The position numbers were made by a program, and so were the translations under genes. The notes below the pieces were generated by a model. It did no database searches. It was not told the DNA's origin and was given only the letters and a program-made list of their open reading frames with translations. From assembly GCF_028583425.1 (NCBI RefSeq), contig NC_072792.1:155316676-155380675 (forward strand): a stretch of 64,000 bases of DNA, read 5' to 3'. Position 1 is the first letter of the stretch, and each line of letters opens with the position of its first letter. Below are positions 23,234-31,139 of this stretch, piece by piece. The DNA comes from Eublepharis macularius (Eukaryota > Chordata > Lepidosauria > Squamata > Eublepharidae).

Positions 23234-23646
23234 CTAGCAACCAAGCCCGTTGTATGAACAAATATAACGGGCTCTAGAAAACGGATTCAGCAGGCCCCCT
23301 CCCAGAGGCAAGTAGCCTCCCAGGCCATTCCTCTTGGCCAAGCCCTGCCATCACCCCCACAGCCATCATGGGGCCTGCTGAGGGCCGTGCTCTCAAGACG
23401 GGCCTTCCTGCCATCTTTGCAGCTGTTGTGGAGCCTTGTGAGGGCCACGCTGCCACGCTGGGTCTCCCCGCCGCCTCTGTGGCCATTGTGGGGCCTTGTG
23501 AGGGTCGCACCGCTGTGCTGGGCCTCCCCGCCACCTCCCCGGCTCCTCAGAGGCCTGGCGCAGGCACACCCGCAGGCCCCTCAGTGCTCCTGCGCCAGGA
23601 TAAAAAGTGAGTCTTCAGCAACATGGCTTGTCTTTTATATATAAGA
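23234..23646 (+). mobile_element. GC-rich repeat with ~60-bp internal units (family D), copy 2
   Basis: Begins 'tagcaaccaagcccgttgta', which folds with 'ataacgggct' 15 bp later, and ends 'ggcttgtcttttatatataa'. Three imperfect units of about 60 bp lie inside, recognised by repeats of 'gccttgtgagggccacg' and 'gggcctccccgccacc'. TGTGAC occurs just before and just after the element, a possible target duplication. It sits inside a CR1 relic. Confidence 0.65.
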
Positions 23647-24007
23647 GATGTGACAGCCCAAGGGAAAGATCTTGGAGTTGGTGGATAAAGTATATTGGGT
23701 ATATTGGATTGGAGTTGGTGGAAGTTGACTCTGTGTATGGCAGTGATTTTTTTAAAAAGCAAATTCCATACTAGCATTCATCAAGAAAGGGGTTGAAATA
23801 AAGGTGCCAATATAGTAACACATTTATAAGTCCATGGTTCATACTGTGGGATAGTGTGTACAGTTCTGATCATTACACCTCAAAAAGGATATAGAAGAGC
23901 TGGAGAAAATCATAAAAGAGCAACCAAAAGGATCACAAAATTAGCATGCTGGCTTTGAACAAGGCTAAAGGATCTGGGAGTTCTTACTTTTTTAAAAAGG
24001 TGACAGG

Positions 24008-24224
24008 GTAGGAGTGCCAACTCCATTTTGGGAAATTCCTGGAGATTTAGGGGTAGAACCTGAGGTGGGTAGGAGCTGTAGAGGGGAGGGCCTTCAAAAG
24101 GGTATAATGCCAGAGTCCACCGTCCAAAGCAGCCATTTTCTCGAGGAGAACTGACCTCTACAATCTGGAGATCAGATCTAATTCCAGGAGATCTCCAAGC
24201 CCTACAGGGAGGTTGGCAGCCCTT
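24008..24224 (-). mobile_element. MITE family A, full length
   Basis: Starts 'aggagtgccaactccatttt' and ends 'ggaggttggcagccct', so the ends are inverted. The internal blocks 'aaattcctggagatttaggg', 'gagtccaccgtccaaagcag' and 'aattccaggagatctc' match the other copies. It interrupts the CR1 relic. Confidence 0.75.
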
Positions 24225-24273
24225 TGAAGGGTGATGTGATAGGGGCCCACAAAATTATGCATAGTCTAGAGAA

Positions 24274-24278
24274 GAAGG
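24274..24278. repeat. Target-site duplication GAAGG (left)
   Basis: Matches 30453-30457 on the other side of the Ty3 element. Five bases is the usual length for Ty3/gypsy integrases. Confidence 0.9.
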
Positions 24279-24695
24279 TGTCAGCCTGTGGCTAGATAAG
24301 GCTCTTCCTACAGGTTCCCTTTCAAAAGCAAACAAGAGTCCATTGATTGAATAAGGAAACTTTACTGCAGAAAAGGTCCATTATAGTCCACTGTCCTGAA
24401 TAGAAGACTCAGGATGGTACACAGTCATTGTTACCAATGAAGAGCAAAGCATGAGGTACAGAGTAACAATTCCCATCTGAATCAGCCTCCCCCCACAGTT
24501 CTCAAAACAACATCTTTCAGTCCTGGGAAGCTGCTCTCCTTCAAGGCCAATGCTTGGTGGAACGGTGTTAGACAAAACAGTCTCCTCCGGTGGGAATGCT
24601 GCCTGGGAACTGGTGCACCTGCGAAGAAAGCACTTAAACACTAGAAGCATTAGAAAATGGAGTCAGTACAGTTTAAACATACACTGGACCTGACA
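24279..24695 (-). repeat. 3' LTR of the chromovirus
   Basis: 417 bp, TG...CA. On the minus strand U3 runs 24695-24439. R is inferred to begin at 24438, where ATTGGTAACAA starts inside an initiator-like TCATTGG. No TATA box lies at the expected distance, so the promoter is probably initiator-driven. AGTAAA near 24367 is the only weak candidate poly(A) signal I see. Confidence 0.95.
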
Positions 24696-24708
24696 TTCTG
24701 CCCCCCTT
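24696..24708 (-). promoter_or_regulatory. Polypurine tract (plus-strand primer)
   Basis: Read on the minus strand this is AAGGGGGGCAGAA, directly before the 3' LTR and overlapping the pol stop codon TAA (24709-24707). The position and purine content are what RNase H needs to leave a primer for second-strand synthesis. A C at one position interrupts the tract. Confidence 0.8.
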
Positions 24709-27700
24709 AAAACAGATCCCCCCCTGGTTTATATGGGTAACGAGAATGAAAAGCTTTGGTTAATCTAGGAGCATGAACATGTACAGAGTTCACCCACTCA
24801 TCGTAGCCAGAATCGAAATCTTTCCACCTAATGAGGTAAAAAAGCTGATTTCGTTTGAATTTAGAGTCCAAAATTTGTTGCACTTCATAGTGTATTTGGT
24901 CGTCTATCAAAGTTGGAATGGGTGGAGCTTTGATGTGCCACTTGTCGTCGGTGGGAGCCCTTTTGAGGAGACTGACATGGAATGTATCATGAACATGGCG
25001 CAAGTTCTTGGGTAAATTTACAGCAACAGTCACTTTATTGATTACTTTGCGTACAGGGAAAGGTCCAAGGAACTTTAACGCTAGTTTGCGGCTTGTCTGA
25101 GCTAGTTTCAGGTTCTTGGTGGAAATATAAACATGATCTCCAGGTTGTAAATCCCATTCGGCCGCACGATGGCGATCTGCGTACTTTTTGTAATCCAGTT
25201 TGGCTTTTTCGAGGTGTTTCTTAATAAGAGTCCACTGTTGCGAGGCCTCCCCCCACCAGGAAGATACATCAGGCGAACTAGAGGAATGGAAAGGGGGAGT
25301 GTCCAACGGGAAGGGATTGAAGTGAGCTCCATATACAATTTTGAAAGGGGCCTCCCCAGTGGAAGCATGCACACTGTTGTTGTATGAGAATTCAGCCAGA
25401 GGGAGAAGATCCACCCAATTATCTTGTTGAAAATTAATGTAGCAACGAAGGAACTGTTCTAAAATCTGAATAGTTTTTTCGGATTGTCCGTCGGTTTGTG
25501 GGTGGTGGCTTGAGCTGATTCCTTGCTCAATATTCAACATTCGCAAAAGCTCCCGCCAGAAGTTGGCAACGAACTGTCCGCCGCGATCCGAAATCACCTT
25601 GGACGGAAAAGAATGTAATTTTACGATGTGTTTTAAGAATAAATCCGCCAGTTTTCGAGCGGTGGGTATAGCAGTACATGGAATAAAATGGGCTTGTTTG
25701 GAGAACAGATCTACTACGACTAAAATGCAATTATGTCCTTTCGAAAGGGGTAAATCAGTGATAAAGTCCATAGATATTATTTCCCAAGGTCTGTTAGGTG
25801 TTTCCAATGGTTGTAGGAGACCTGGAGGTTTCCCTTTCCGGGTTTTGGCGCTGAGGCAAATGGGACAGGAGCTAACGTATTGGGAAATGTCTTTGCGCAT
25901 GCCCGGCCACCAGAATTGCCGTTGTATTAGATGCAACGTTTTCAGATACCCGTAATGACCAGCAGTGGGGGCATCATGACATCGCTGCAATACCTCCCGT
26001 CGGAGGCTGTCCGGGACATAAAATTTGCTTCCAGCTAGCCAATCCCCCTGTGGGGATTGGGTCAGTTTGTTTCTAGGCGCTTTATCCCCCTCCTTTTCCA
26101 CTTCAGTTTTAAGTTTCGATTTCCACTCCTGGTTGTGCGGGAGGGGCTGGCTTGCTCGGCTGCGGGTAGTCACCACGCCTCCCAATTGCGTAGGTGAGAA
26201 TACCGTGTCTACAGTCTCCTCCCGTTTGCTTTTGTGTTGGGGCATGCGCGATAGGGCGTCTGCCAGAAAGTTAGTCTTGCCCGGGAGGTAATTTAAAGTG
26301 AAATTGAATTTGGAGAAGAATTCTGCCCATCGCAATTGTTTGGCATTTAGTCTGCGTGGGCTTCGAAGGGCCTCCAGATTTTTATGATCTGTCCAGACCT
26401 CGAAGGGGTATCGCGCCCCCTCCAGCCAATGTCTCCAGTTAGTGAGGGCTGCCTTTACTGCAAAGGCTTCCTTCTCCCACACATTCCAATTTCTTTCTGC
26501 ATCTGAAAACTTCCTTGACAGGAATGCACAAGGCCGCAGTTTCCCATCCTCCCCCTTCTGCAATAATACCCCTCCTATCGCCGTATCGCTGGCGTCGACT
26601 TGCACTATGAAAGGGTACTTTTCGTTGGGGTGGCAGAGGATGGGTTCTGTTACAAATTGCCCTTTCAGGCATTCGAAAGCAGTTTGGCAATCGGATGTCC
26701 ATTGTAATTTGGAGGAGGGTTTTTTAGCCTGGTCCCCTTTATTTTTTGTTTTTAACAGTTCCGTTAAGGGGAGCGTGATCTGGGCGAAGTTTGCTATAAA
26801 GTCTCTATAGAAGTTGGCAAAACCCAGGAATGACTGTAGTTCTTTGCGGGTGGTGGGAGTTTGCCATTCTTGGATTGCTTGTACTTTGGCTGGATCCATT
26901 TTTAATCCCTCTTGGGAGATACAGTACCCAAGGTAAGTGAGTTCAGTTTTATGGAATTCACATTTGGACAACTTGATGGGTAGTTTATTATTCATCAAGG
27001 TGGCCAGGACTTTTTGCACCATTTGAATGTGTTCCTCCTCTGTGTCCGAATAAATTAATACATCATCAAGGTACACCACCACCCCTTTATAAAGGAATTC
27101 GTGTAGAACTTCATTTATCATGGACATGAATACAGACGGTGCTCCCGCCAATCCAAAAGGCATAACTAAGTATTCATACTGTCCGAGGGGTGTATTAAAT
27201 GCGGTTTTCCACTCATCCCCTGCCTTGATACGGACGTGGAAGTAAGCATCTTTTAAATCTAATTTTGTAAAGATCTTACCTTGGGCCACGACGTTGAGAA
27301 GGTCTCGGATGAGCGGGATGGGATAGGCGTTGTTGGTGGACACAGCATTAAGTCCTCTAAAGTCCGTGCACAGCCGAAGTCCCCCATCTTTTTTCTTCAC
27401 GAAGAGAACCGGAGCGGCGTGGGGGCTATTGGCTGGGCGGATGAACCCTCTTTGAAGATTGGTGTCGATAAATTTCCGGAGCTCTTCTCGTTCATGGAGA
27501 CTCATGGGATAGAGTCGTCCTTTGGGCAGTGAGGTTCCAGGTAAAATTTCCACCGCACAGTCAGTTCGTCGGTGCGGGGGTAAAGTATCAGCTTCTTCTT
27601 CGGAGAAAGCATTCAGAAAGGGCCAATACGGTTCGGGTATTTGGTTTATTTCTTCTTGGGTGAGAAGAGCCTTCTCAGTGTGAGTTGGATCACTACCCCA

Positions 27701-28177
27701 GTTTTGGTTCCAACGATGGTTTTTACAGTTGGCGTGACTGAAAGTGATGCATCCTTCTGCCCAATTTATGTAGGGATTGTGATCACATAGCCACTTGCTG
27801 CCTAGAATTAACGGGTATTTGGCAGTGGAGCTGATGACAAAAGACCTTTTCTCCCAGTGTTGGCCCATGCCTGTGATCACTGGGATGGTTTCGGTGGTAA
27901 CAGGGTTCATATTGGTGCCATCCATTTGTTCAAATATTACTGGATTTTGCAATTCACGAGTTGGTAGGACTAGTCCGTTGACTAGGGCTGGGGCGATGAT
28001 GTCTCTTGAACAGCCCGAGTCGATAAGGGCTTGTATTCGGATGTGCATCTTCCTCTCCGGGTTAAGTAAAGTCACTGGCATGAATAAGATGGACCCAGGC
28101 GGCCGGTTCCGTGCAGGGACGGGCTTGGGGTGGATCTGTCGGTTGGGCCCTTTTACGACAGATCCATCTCGTTTCCC
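24707..28177 (-). CDS. pol: Pol polyprotein: protease, RT, RNase H, integrase, chromodomain
   Basis: Numbered from the shift site at 28177 (1,156 aa); the frame is open up to about 28450 but is probably entered only by frameshift. Protease: DSG at 53-55. RT: D307 in LDLKDAY and YLDD at 369-372. RNase H: D528, E570 and D597 (WTDHKN). Integrase: zinc site H734, H741, C771, C774, then D804, D864 and E900, giving DD35E. A GPF module lies near 1038 (FLGPFPV). A C-terminal chromodomain spans about 1096-1148, with Y1097, W1118 and F1121 at the three aromatic-cage places of HP1. No stop or frameshift is seen and all catalytic residues are present. The product would copy the element's RNA, cut its ends and integrate it, with the chromodomain probably steering it to methylated H3K9 chromatin. 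Confidence 0.96.
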   Translation of the reverse strand, partial: GKRDGSVVKGPNRQIHPKPVPARNRPPGSILFMPVTLLNPERKMHIRIQALIDSGCSRDIIAPALVNGLVLPTRELQNPVIFEQMDGTNMNPVTTETIPVITGMGQHWEKRSFVISSTAKYPLILGSKWLCDHNPYINWAEGCITFSHANCKNHRWNQNWGSDPTHTEKALLTQEEINQIPEPYWPFLNAFSEEEADTLPPHRRTDCAVEILPGTSLPKGRLYPMSLHEREELRKFIDTNLQRGFIRPANSPHAAPVLFVKKKDGGLRLCTDFRGLNAVSTNNAYPIPLIRDLLNVVAQGKIFTKLDLKDAYFHVRIKAGDEWKTAFNTPLGQYEYLVMPFGLAGAPSVFMSMINEVLHEFLYKGVVVYLDDVLIYSDTEEEHIQMVQKVLATLMNNKLPIKLSKCEFHKTELTYLGYCISQEGLKMDPAKVQAIQEWQTPTTRKELQSFLGFANFYRDFIANFAQITLPLTELLKTKNKGDQAKKPSSKLQWTSDCQTAFECLKGQFVTEPILCHPNEKYPFIVQVDASDTAIGGVLLQKGEDGKLRPCAFLSRKFSDAERNWNVWEKEAFAVKAALTNWRHWLEGARYPFEVWTDHKNLEALRSPRRLNAKQLRWAEFFSKFNFTLNYLPGKTNFLADALSRMPQHKSKREETVDTVFSPTQLGGVVTTRSRASQPLPHNQEWKSKLKTEVEKEGDKAPRNKLTQSPQGDWLAGSKFYVPDSLRREVLQRCHDAPTAGHYGYLKTLHLIQRQFWWPGMRKDISQYVSSCPICLSAKTRKGKPPGLLQPLETPNRPWEIISMDFITDLPLSKGHNCILVVVDLFSKQAHFIPCTAIPTARKLADLFLKHIVKLHSFPSKVISDRGGQFVANFWRELLRMLNIEQGISSSHHPQTDGQSEKTIQILEQFLRCYINFQQDNWVDLLPLAEFSYNNSVHASTGEAPFKIVYGAHFNPFPLDTPPFHSSSSPDVSSWWGEASQQWTLIKKHLEKAKLDYKKYADRHRAAEWDLQPGDHVYISTKNLKLAQTSRKLALKFLGPFPVRKVINKVTVAVNLPKNLRHVHDTFHVSLLKRAPTDDKWHIKAPPIPTLIDDQIHYEVQQILDSKFKRNQLFYLIRWKDFDSGYDEWVNSVHVHAPRLTKAFHSRYPYKPGGDLF
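28131..28177 (-). promoter_or_regulatory. -1 ribosomal frameshift signal, gag-pol
   Basis: The heptamer G_GGA_AAC (28177-28171) is in the gag phase X_XXY_YYZ. Slipping back one base lets GGG-AAA pair in the pol frame, which then reads CGA. After a 4-nt spacer comes a perfect 11-bp stem, 28166-28156 with 28141-28131, and a 14-nt loop that starts with the gag stop codon. GGGC in the loop (28150-28147) can pair with GCCC at 28124-28121, so an H-type pseudoknot is possible. The mammalian gene PEG10, derived from a sushi-class element, uses the same GGGAAAC heptamer. Confidence 0.9.
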
Positions 28178-30021
28178 GACTGGGGGCTTTCTGGATTTAC
28201 CTCTGCATTTGGGGAAGCGGGGTCGTATTCCATGACCTCTTCCGCTTCCAGCCCCCTTTCTGAGGCGGGTCGTTGGGAAGCGCCGCGGCCTCTGTTCGCT
28301 CGTGGAGCGGGAATCGGGCGTTGGAGAGTAGGAAATGGAGCAAGGGTCGGACGCCGTAGTTGAAGCGGAGGTCTTTGCACAGGCCGGTAGGGGCATTGTG
28401 CTGCAAAGTGACTGGCTTGTCCGCATTGCAAACACAGCCCTTGTTGCCATCTAGCATCTCTCGCTCCACGAGTGGCGTATCCAGCTCCCCGTCCTCCCCT
28501 CTGTAAAGTTAAGGGTCTTCTTTGTCCCGTTTGTTGTTGTTGTTCAACCAAACGGACTTCCAGAATGCGATTTTCAACTTCACATGCAAGCTGGATCCAA
28601 CCTAATAACGTAGGAGGATTGTCCTGCATAAGGGCTCTGTCCAGAAGTCTCGGGTTTAGCCCTTGCTTGAACAGGATAATTTTGGTGGACTCCTCACACC
28701 TAGGGCATTTGGCAGCTAGTTGTCGGAATTTCGTAATATAGTCCCTTGCCGACATACTGCCTTGTTTAATGGCTTGCAATTCTGTTCGGGCCCTGGTTTC
28801 CTCTAAGGGGTCTTCGTATTGTGCTCGAATAGCGTCCACCAACCCCTGGAGAGTATTGAGTTCGGGGGCCCCGATATTGTATAGGCCTACATACCAGTCC
28901 GCTGCTTTGCCTTGTAAGCGGGAGCCGAGATGCTCAATTTGACTGGCCTCGCTGCCGAAGAGGTGTCCCCACCGGTTGAAGAATTGCACTGCTTCTCTAG
29001 GCATCTCAGCTGGAGTCTCAGCTGGAGTCTCAGGAGGTGGATCCCCGTTCGATCTAGGGGGTTCTGTTGGAGCTTCTCCAGGTACCTCAGCTGGAGTATC
29101 CCCGCTAGGCGGAATTTCGTCTAATCTAGGAAGTTCCGCGGGCGGTTCTCCCGGTTCTCCAGGGCAGGATTCCTCCTCTCCTGAAGGCGGCGGCTGCTGC
29201 GGAATGACCTCCACCGGATAGGAAATAACGCTTTGGAGGGTAGCTATCTGTACAGCCATTTCTTCAGGTGATATTCTCTCTCCTGCCCCCATCGCTGAGA
29301 TTAGGTGAATGGCATGAGCCAAACTTTCCTCCATGTCGATCAGCCTAGCTTCTAACTGTTGCATTCGGCTTGGACCCGGTTGCCCCATCACGGAACCTCC
29401 CTCAGTTGCACTCACCGGGGAAAACGGCCCCCAAGGCGGAGGGTCTCCTTGATCGACTCGCGATCTCGCTGCTAGAAGTCCTTTGGCTAGGCCCGTCACT
29501 GCCGAGATGCCGGAATCTACAGCATGGGTGCGACTTTGCATCTGCACCCAACTTTGTTCAGGAACTTCCGTTGGCTCTTTCCACGGGGCAAGTTCCGAAT
29601 AATCCCAACTCAGGGCGCCGCGGCGGGATGTGTTCCCGTCCGTCTGTTCGGTCGTCCTGTTCCAAAATAGCCACGGTTGGCTGCTATCCAGCTCAGGGAC
29701 AGTCTCTAGGCTTCGGCGCCCGTCCATCGAAACTCGTGGATGTAGTCCACCGGCCCGGCGCTCTCTCGTTTCTCGGGGTCTGGCTCCCCACTCCGACGGG
29801 GTGGGTAACGAGATCAAGGGGAGAGCGGCCGCCGTGGGCCTTGTACCCTCACTGCCGAGGTCGATGAGAGGCGGGGTAGTAATCGAAGCTCCGGTCCCGG
29901 CTGGCACCGGTTCCTGAGATTCTTGGGGTTGCGCTGTTTGACTGTCGGGAGACGCATACGGATCAAACAAAGGATCCCTGTCCGGGACTACCTTGGATTC
30001 CGCTGGGCCCGACTCAGGCAT
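28153..30021 (-). CDS. gag: Gag polyprotein with CCHC zinc knuckle
   Basis: 622 aa from ATG 30021-30019, which lies 15 nt past the 5' LTR; codons upstream of it in frame belong to the primer site. Residues about 220-245 look like a short coiled coil (MQQLEARLIDMEESLAH). Residues 276-343 are rich in Pro and Glu with near-repeats such as PAETPAE. Residues about 345-500 resemble the retrotransposon capsid region (FFNRWGHLF, LQGKAADWYVGLYN, ARDYITKFRQLA). C530-C533-H538-C543 forms one CX2CX4HX4C zinc knuckle. The long N-terminal part has no counterpart I recognise and makes this Gag bulkier than most sushi-class Gags. The frame is unbroken, and its last seven codons overlap the shift signal to pol. 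Confidence 0.94.
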   Translation of the reverse strand: MPESGPAESKVVPDRDPLFDPYASPDSQTAQPQESQEPVPAGTGASITTPPLIDLGSEGTRPTAAALPLISLPTPSEWGARPRETRERRAGGLHPRVSMDGRRSLETVPELDSSQPWLFWNRTTEQTDGNTSRRGALSWDYSELAPWKEPTEVPEQSWVQMQSRTHAVDSGISAVTGLAKGLLAARSRVDQGDPPPWGPFSPVSATEGGSVMGQPGPSRMQQLEARLIDMEESLAHAIHLISAMGAGERISPEEMAVQIATLQSVISYPVEVIPQQPPPSGEEESCPGEPGEPPAELPRLDEIPPSGDTPAEVPGEAPTEPPRSNGDPPPETPAETPAEMPREAVQFFNRWGHLFGSEASQIEHLGSRLQGKAADWYVGLYNIGAPELNTLQGLVDAIRAQYEDPLEETRARTELQAIKQGSMSARDYITKFRQLAAKCPRCEESTKIILFKQGLNPRLLDRALMQDNPPTLLGWIQLACEVENRILEVRLVEQQQQTGQRRPLTLQRGGRGAGYATRGARDARWQQGLCLQCGQASHFAAQCPYRPVQRPPLQLRRPTLAPFPTLQRPIPAPRANRGRGASQRPASERGLEAEEVMEYDPASPNAEVNPESPQSGNEMDLS

Positions 30022-30022
30022 G

Positions 30023-30033
30023 ATTGGTAACAA
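30023..30033 (-). promoter_or_regulatory. Self-priming primer-binding site
   Basis: Minus-strand TTGTTACCAAT, two bases after the 5' LTR. It is the exact complement of ATTGGTAACAA inside the LTR (30195-30185 in the 5' LTR, 24438-24428 in the 3' LTR). The match is 11 nt with a mismatch at each side. It does not begin TGG, as tRNA-primed sites do. Tf1 and its sushi relatives prime cDNA with the first 11 nt of their own mRNA, and this fits that mechanism. Confidence 0.88.
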
Positions 30034-30035
30034 AA

Positions 30036-30452
30036 TGTCAGCCTGTGGCTAGATAAGGCTCTTCCTACAGGTTCCCTTTCAAAAGCAAACAAGAGTCCAT
30101 TGATTGAATAAGGAAACTTTACTGCAGAAAAGGTCCATTATAGTCCACTGTCCTGAATAGAAGACTCAGGATGGTACACAGTCATTGTTACCAATGAAGA
30201 GCAAAGCATGAGGTACAGAGTAACAATTCCCATCTGAATCAGCCTCCCCCCACAGTTCTCAAAACAACATCTTTCAGTCCTGGGAAGCTGCTCTCCTTCA
30301 AGGCCAATGCTTGGTGGAACGGTGTTAGACAAAACAGTCTCCTCCGGTGGGAATGCTGCCTGGGAACTGGTGCACCTGCGAAGAAAGCACTTAAACACTA
30401 GAAGCATTAGAAAATGGAGTCAGTACAGTTTAAACATACACTGGACCTGACA
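30036..30452 (-). repeat. 5' LTR of the chromovirus (promoter)
   Basis: Identical by eye to 24279-24695. Transcription of the element is inferred to begin near 30195 (A of ATTGG). This gives about 160 nt of R plus U5 before the primer site and leaves about 257 bp of U3 as promoter. Confidence 0.95.
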
Positions 30453-30457
30453 GAAGG
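30453..30457. repeat. Target-site duplication GAAGG (right)
   Basis: Pairs with 24274-24278 and confirms that both LTR ends are the true element ends. Confidence 0.9.
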
Positions 30458-31134
30458 ATGGATGTCATTTTCCATGATGACCTAACCATTGTTAGTTTGT
30501 TGAAAATACACCAGGGGCTCACAGGCTCCAGGAGCTTGTTTCCACACTTCTATCCTTCCTTCTTCTTTCATTTTCAGAGCTAACGCTGGTTAGCATTCTT
30601 TATGCACTGCTGCTTTTTGGAAACTATAGAGGTCATCATGATTAGCAAATATATTGGTGTGAATGTAATGTCAAGCATAGCTTGCTCCAAATAGGAATGG
30701 GAAGGAGGAAACACAAGGAAAAGAGAGGATCAGAAAGAAGGGGCCGATATCCTAACCGTGGTTAAAAGATCAAGCAGTACTATAGATACTGACTCCTTCC
30801 CTCTCCTGATTGTGAACAGAGCCTCCGTGGGAAAGCTCTGCCTACAGCCAAGGCGGCGGAGCCATTTCCTCCTCCCTTTCAGCCCTTCTAACAGGCTTTT
30901 CGTTTGTTAGTTTGCAGCAGAGCAGAGGTGTCTCTTTAACCTCAGCTCAGCTGTGAAATGGGAAAGAACAGCTGCCTGATATGGGCACACAATTTATCCC
31001 CTCAGCACTCCTGCACCCATTTAACAAATTGAAAGGGGATGGATTAGGTTGTGAGGGCAGTGCCATCAGCAGGCAGGGGCAGGGGCAGGCCGACCCCACC
31101 TGCCTTGACCTCACTCACGGCTGCTTCCATGACA
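30458..31134. other. Intergenic DNA between two LTR insertions
   Basis: No gene or repeat recognised. 'aggcaggggcaggggcaggc' near 31071 is a small GC-rich direct repeat. Confidence 0.5.
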
Positions 31135-31139
31135 AGGAT

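Larger units (their letters stand above)
23025..24278 (+). mobile_element. CR1/L3-like LINE relic hosting three later insertions
   Basis: CR1-type coding remnants appear in order: 'ttcaaagtgatgcacactgg' (23177), 'gtgtgtacagttctgatcat' (23854), 'cctcaaaaaggatatagaag' (23879) and 'gggcccacaaaattatgcat' (24243), each matching the usual CR1 ORF2 C-terminal region. The relic is split by the GC-rich family D copy (23234-23646), by a family A MITE (24008-24224) and, at its right edge, by the Ty3 element. It carries many stops and is dead. Confidence 0.65.
24279..30452 (-). mobile_element. Complete Ty3/gypsy chromovirus (Tf1/sushi-type) LTR retrotransposon
   Basis: A 6,174-bp element on the minus strand. 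Two 417-bp LTRs, 24279-24695 and 30036-30452, start TGTCAG and end CTGACA. I found no difference between them base by base. The 5-bp target duplication GAAGG lies at 24274-24278 and 30453-30457. Inside, read on the minus strand, are a primer site, an intact gag, a -1 shift site, an intact pol with a chromodomain, and a purine tract that abuts the 3' LTR. Identical LTRs mean insertion was very recent, since they are identical at the moment of integration. There is no env. Metavirid chromoviruses of this kind are known in fish, amphibians and lizards. Confidence 0.96.

Noticed and set aside
23368..23644. Open frames with 20-residue repeats
   Set aside because: They arise from the ~60-bp tandem units of family D, a multiple of three. 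Several frames are open at once.
24381..24650. 89-codon frame in each Ty3 LTR (also 30138-30407)
   Set aside because: Present twice only because the LTRs are identical. It spans U3 and the inferred transcript start, with no recognisable motif.
29370..29867. 165-codon plus-strand frame opposite gag, and others opposite pol
   Set aside because: Shadows of the long minus-strand gag and pol frames.
30023..30036. tRNA-type primer site
   Set aside because: The sequence does not begin TGG after the LTR and has a perfect self-priming explanation.
24279..30452. Endogenous retrovirus with env
   Set aside because: No third coding region lies between pol and the LTR. The pol stop overlaps the purine tract.
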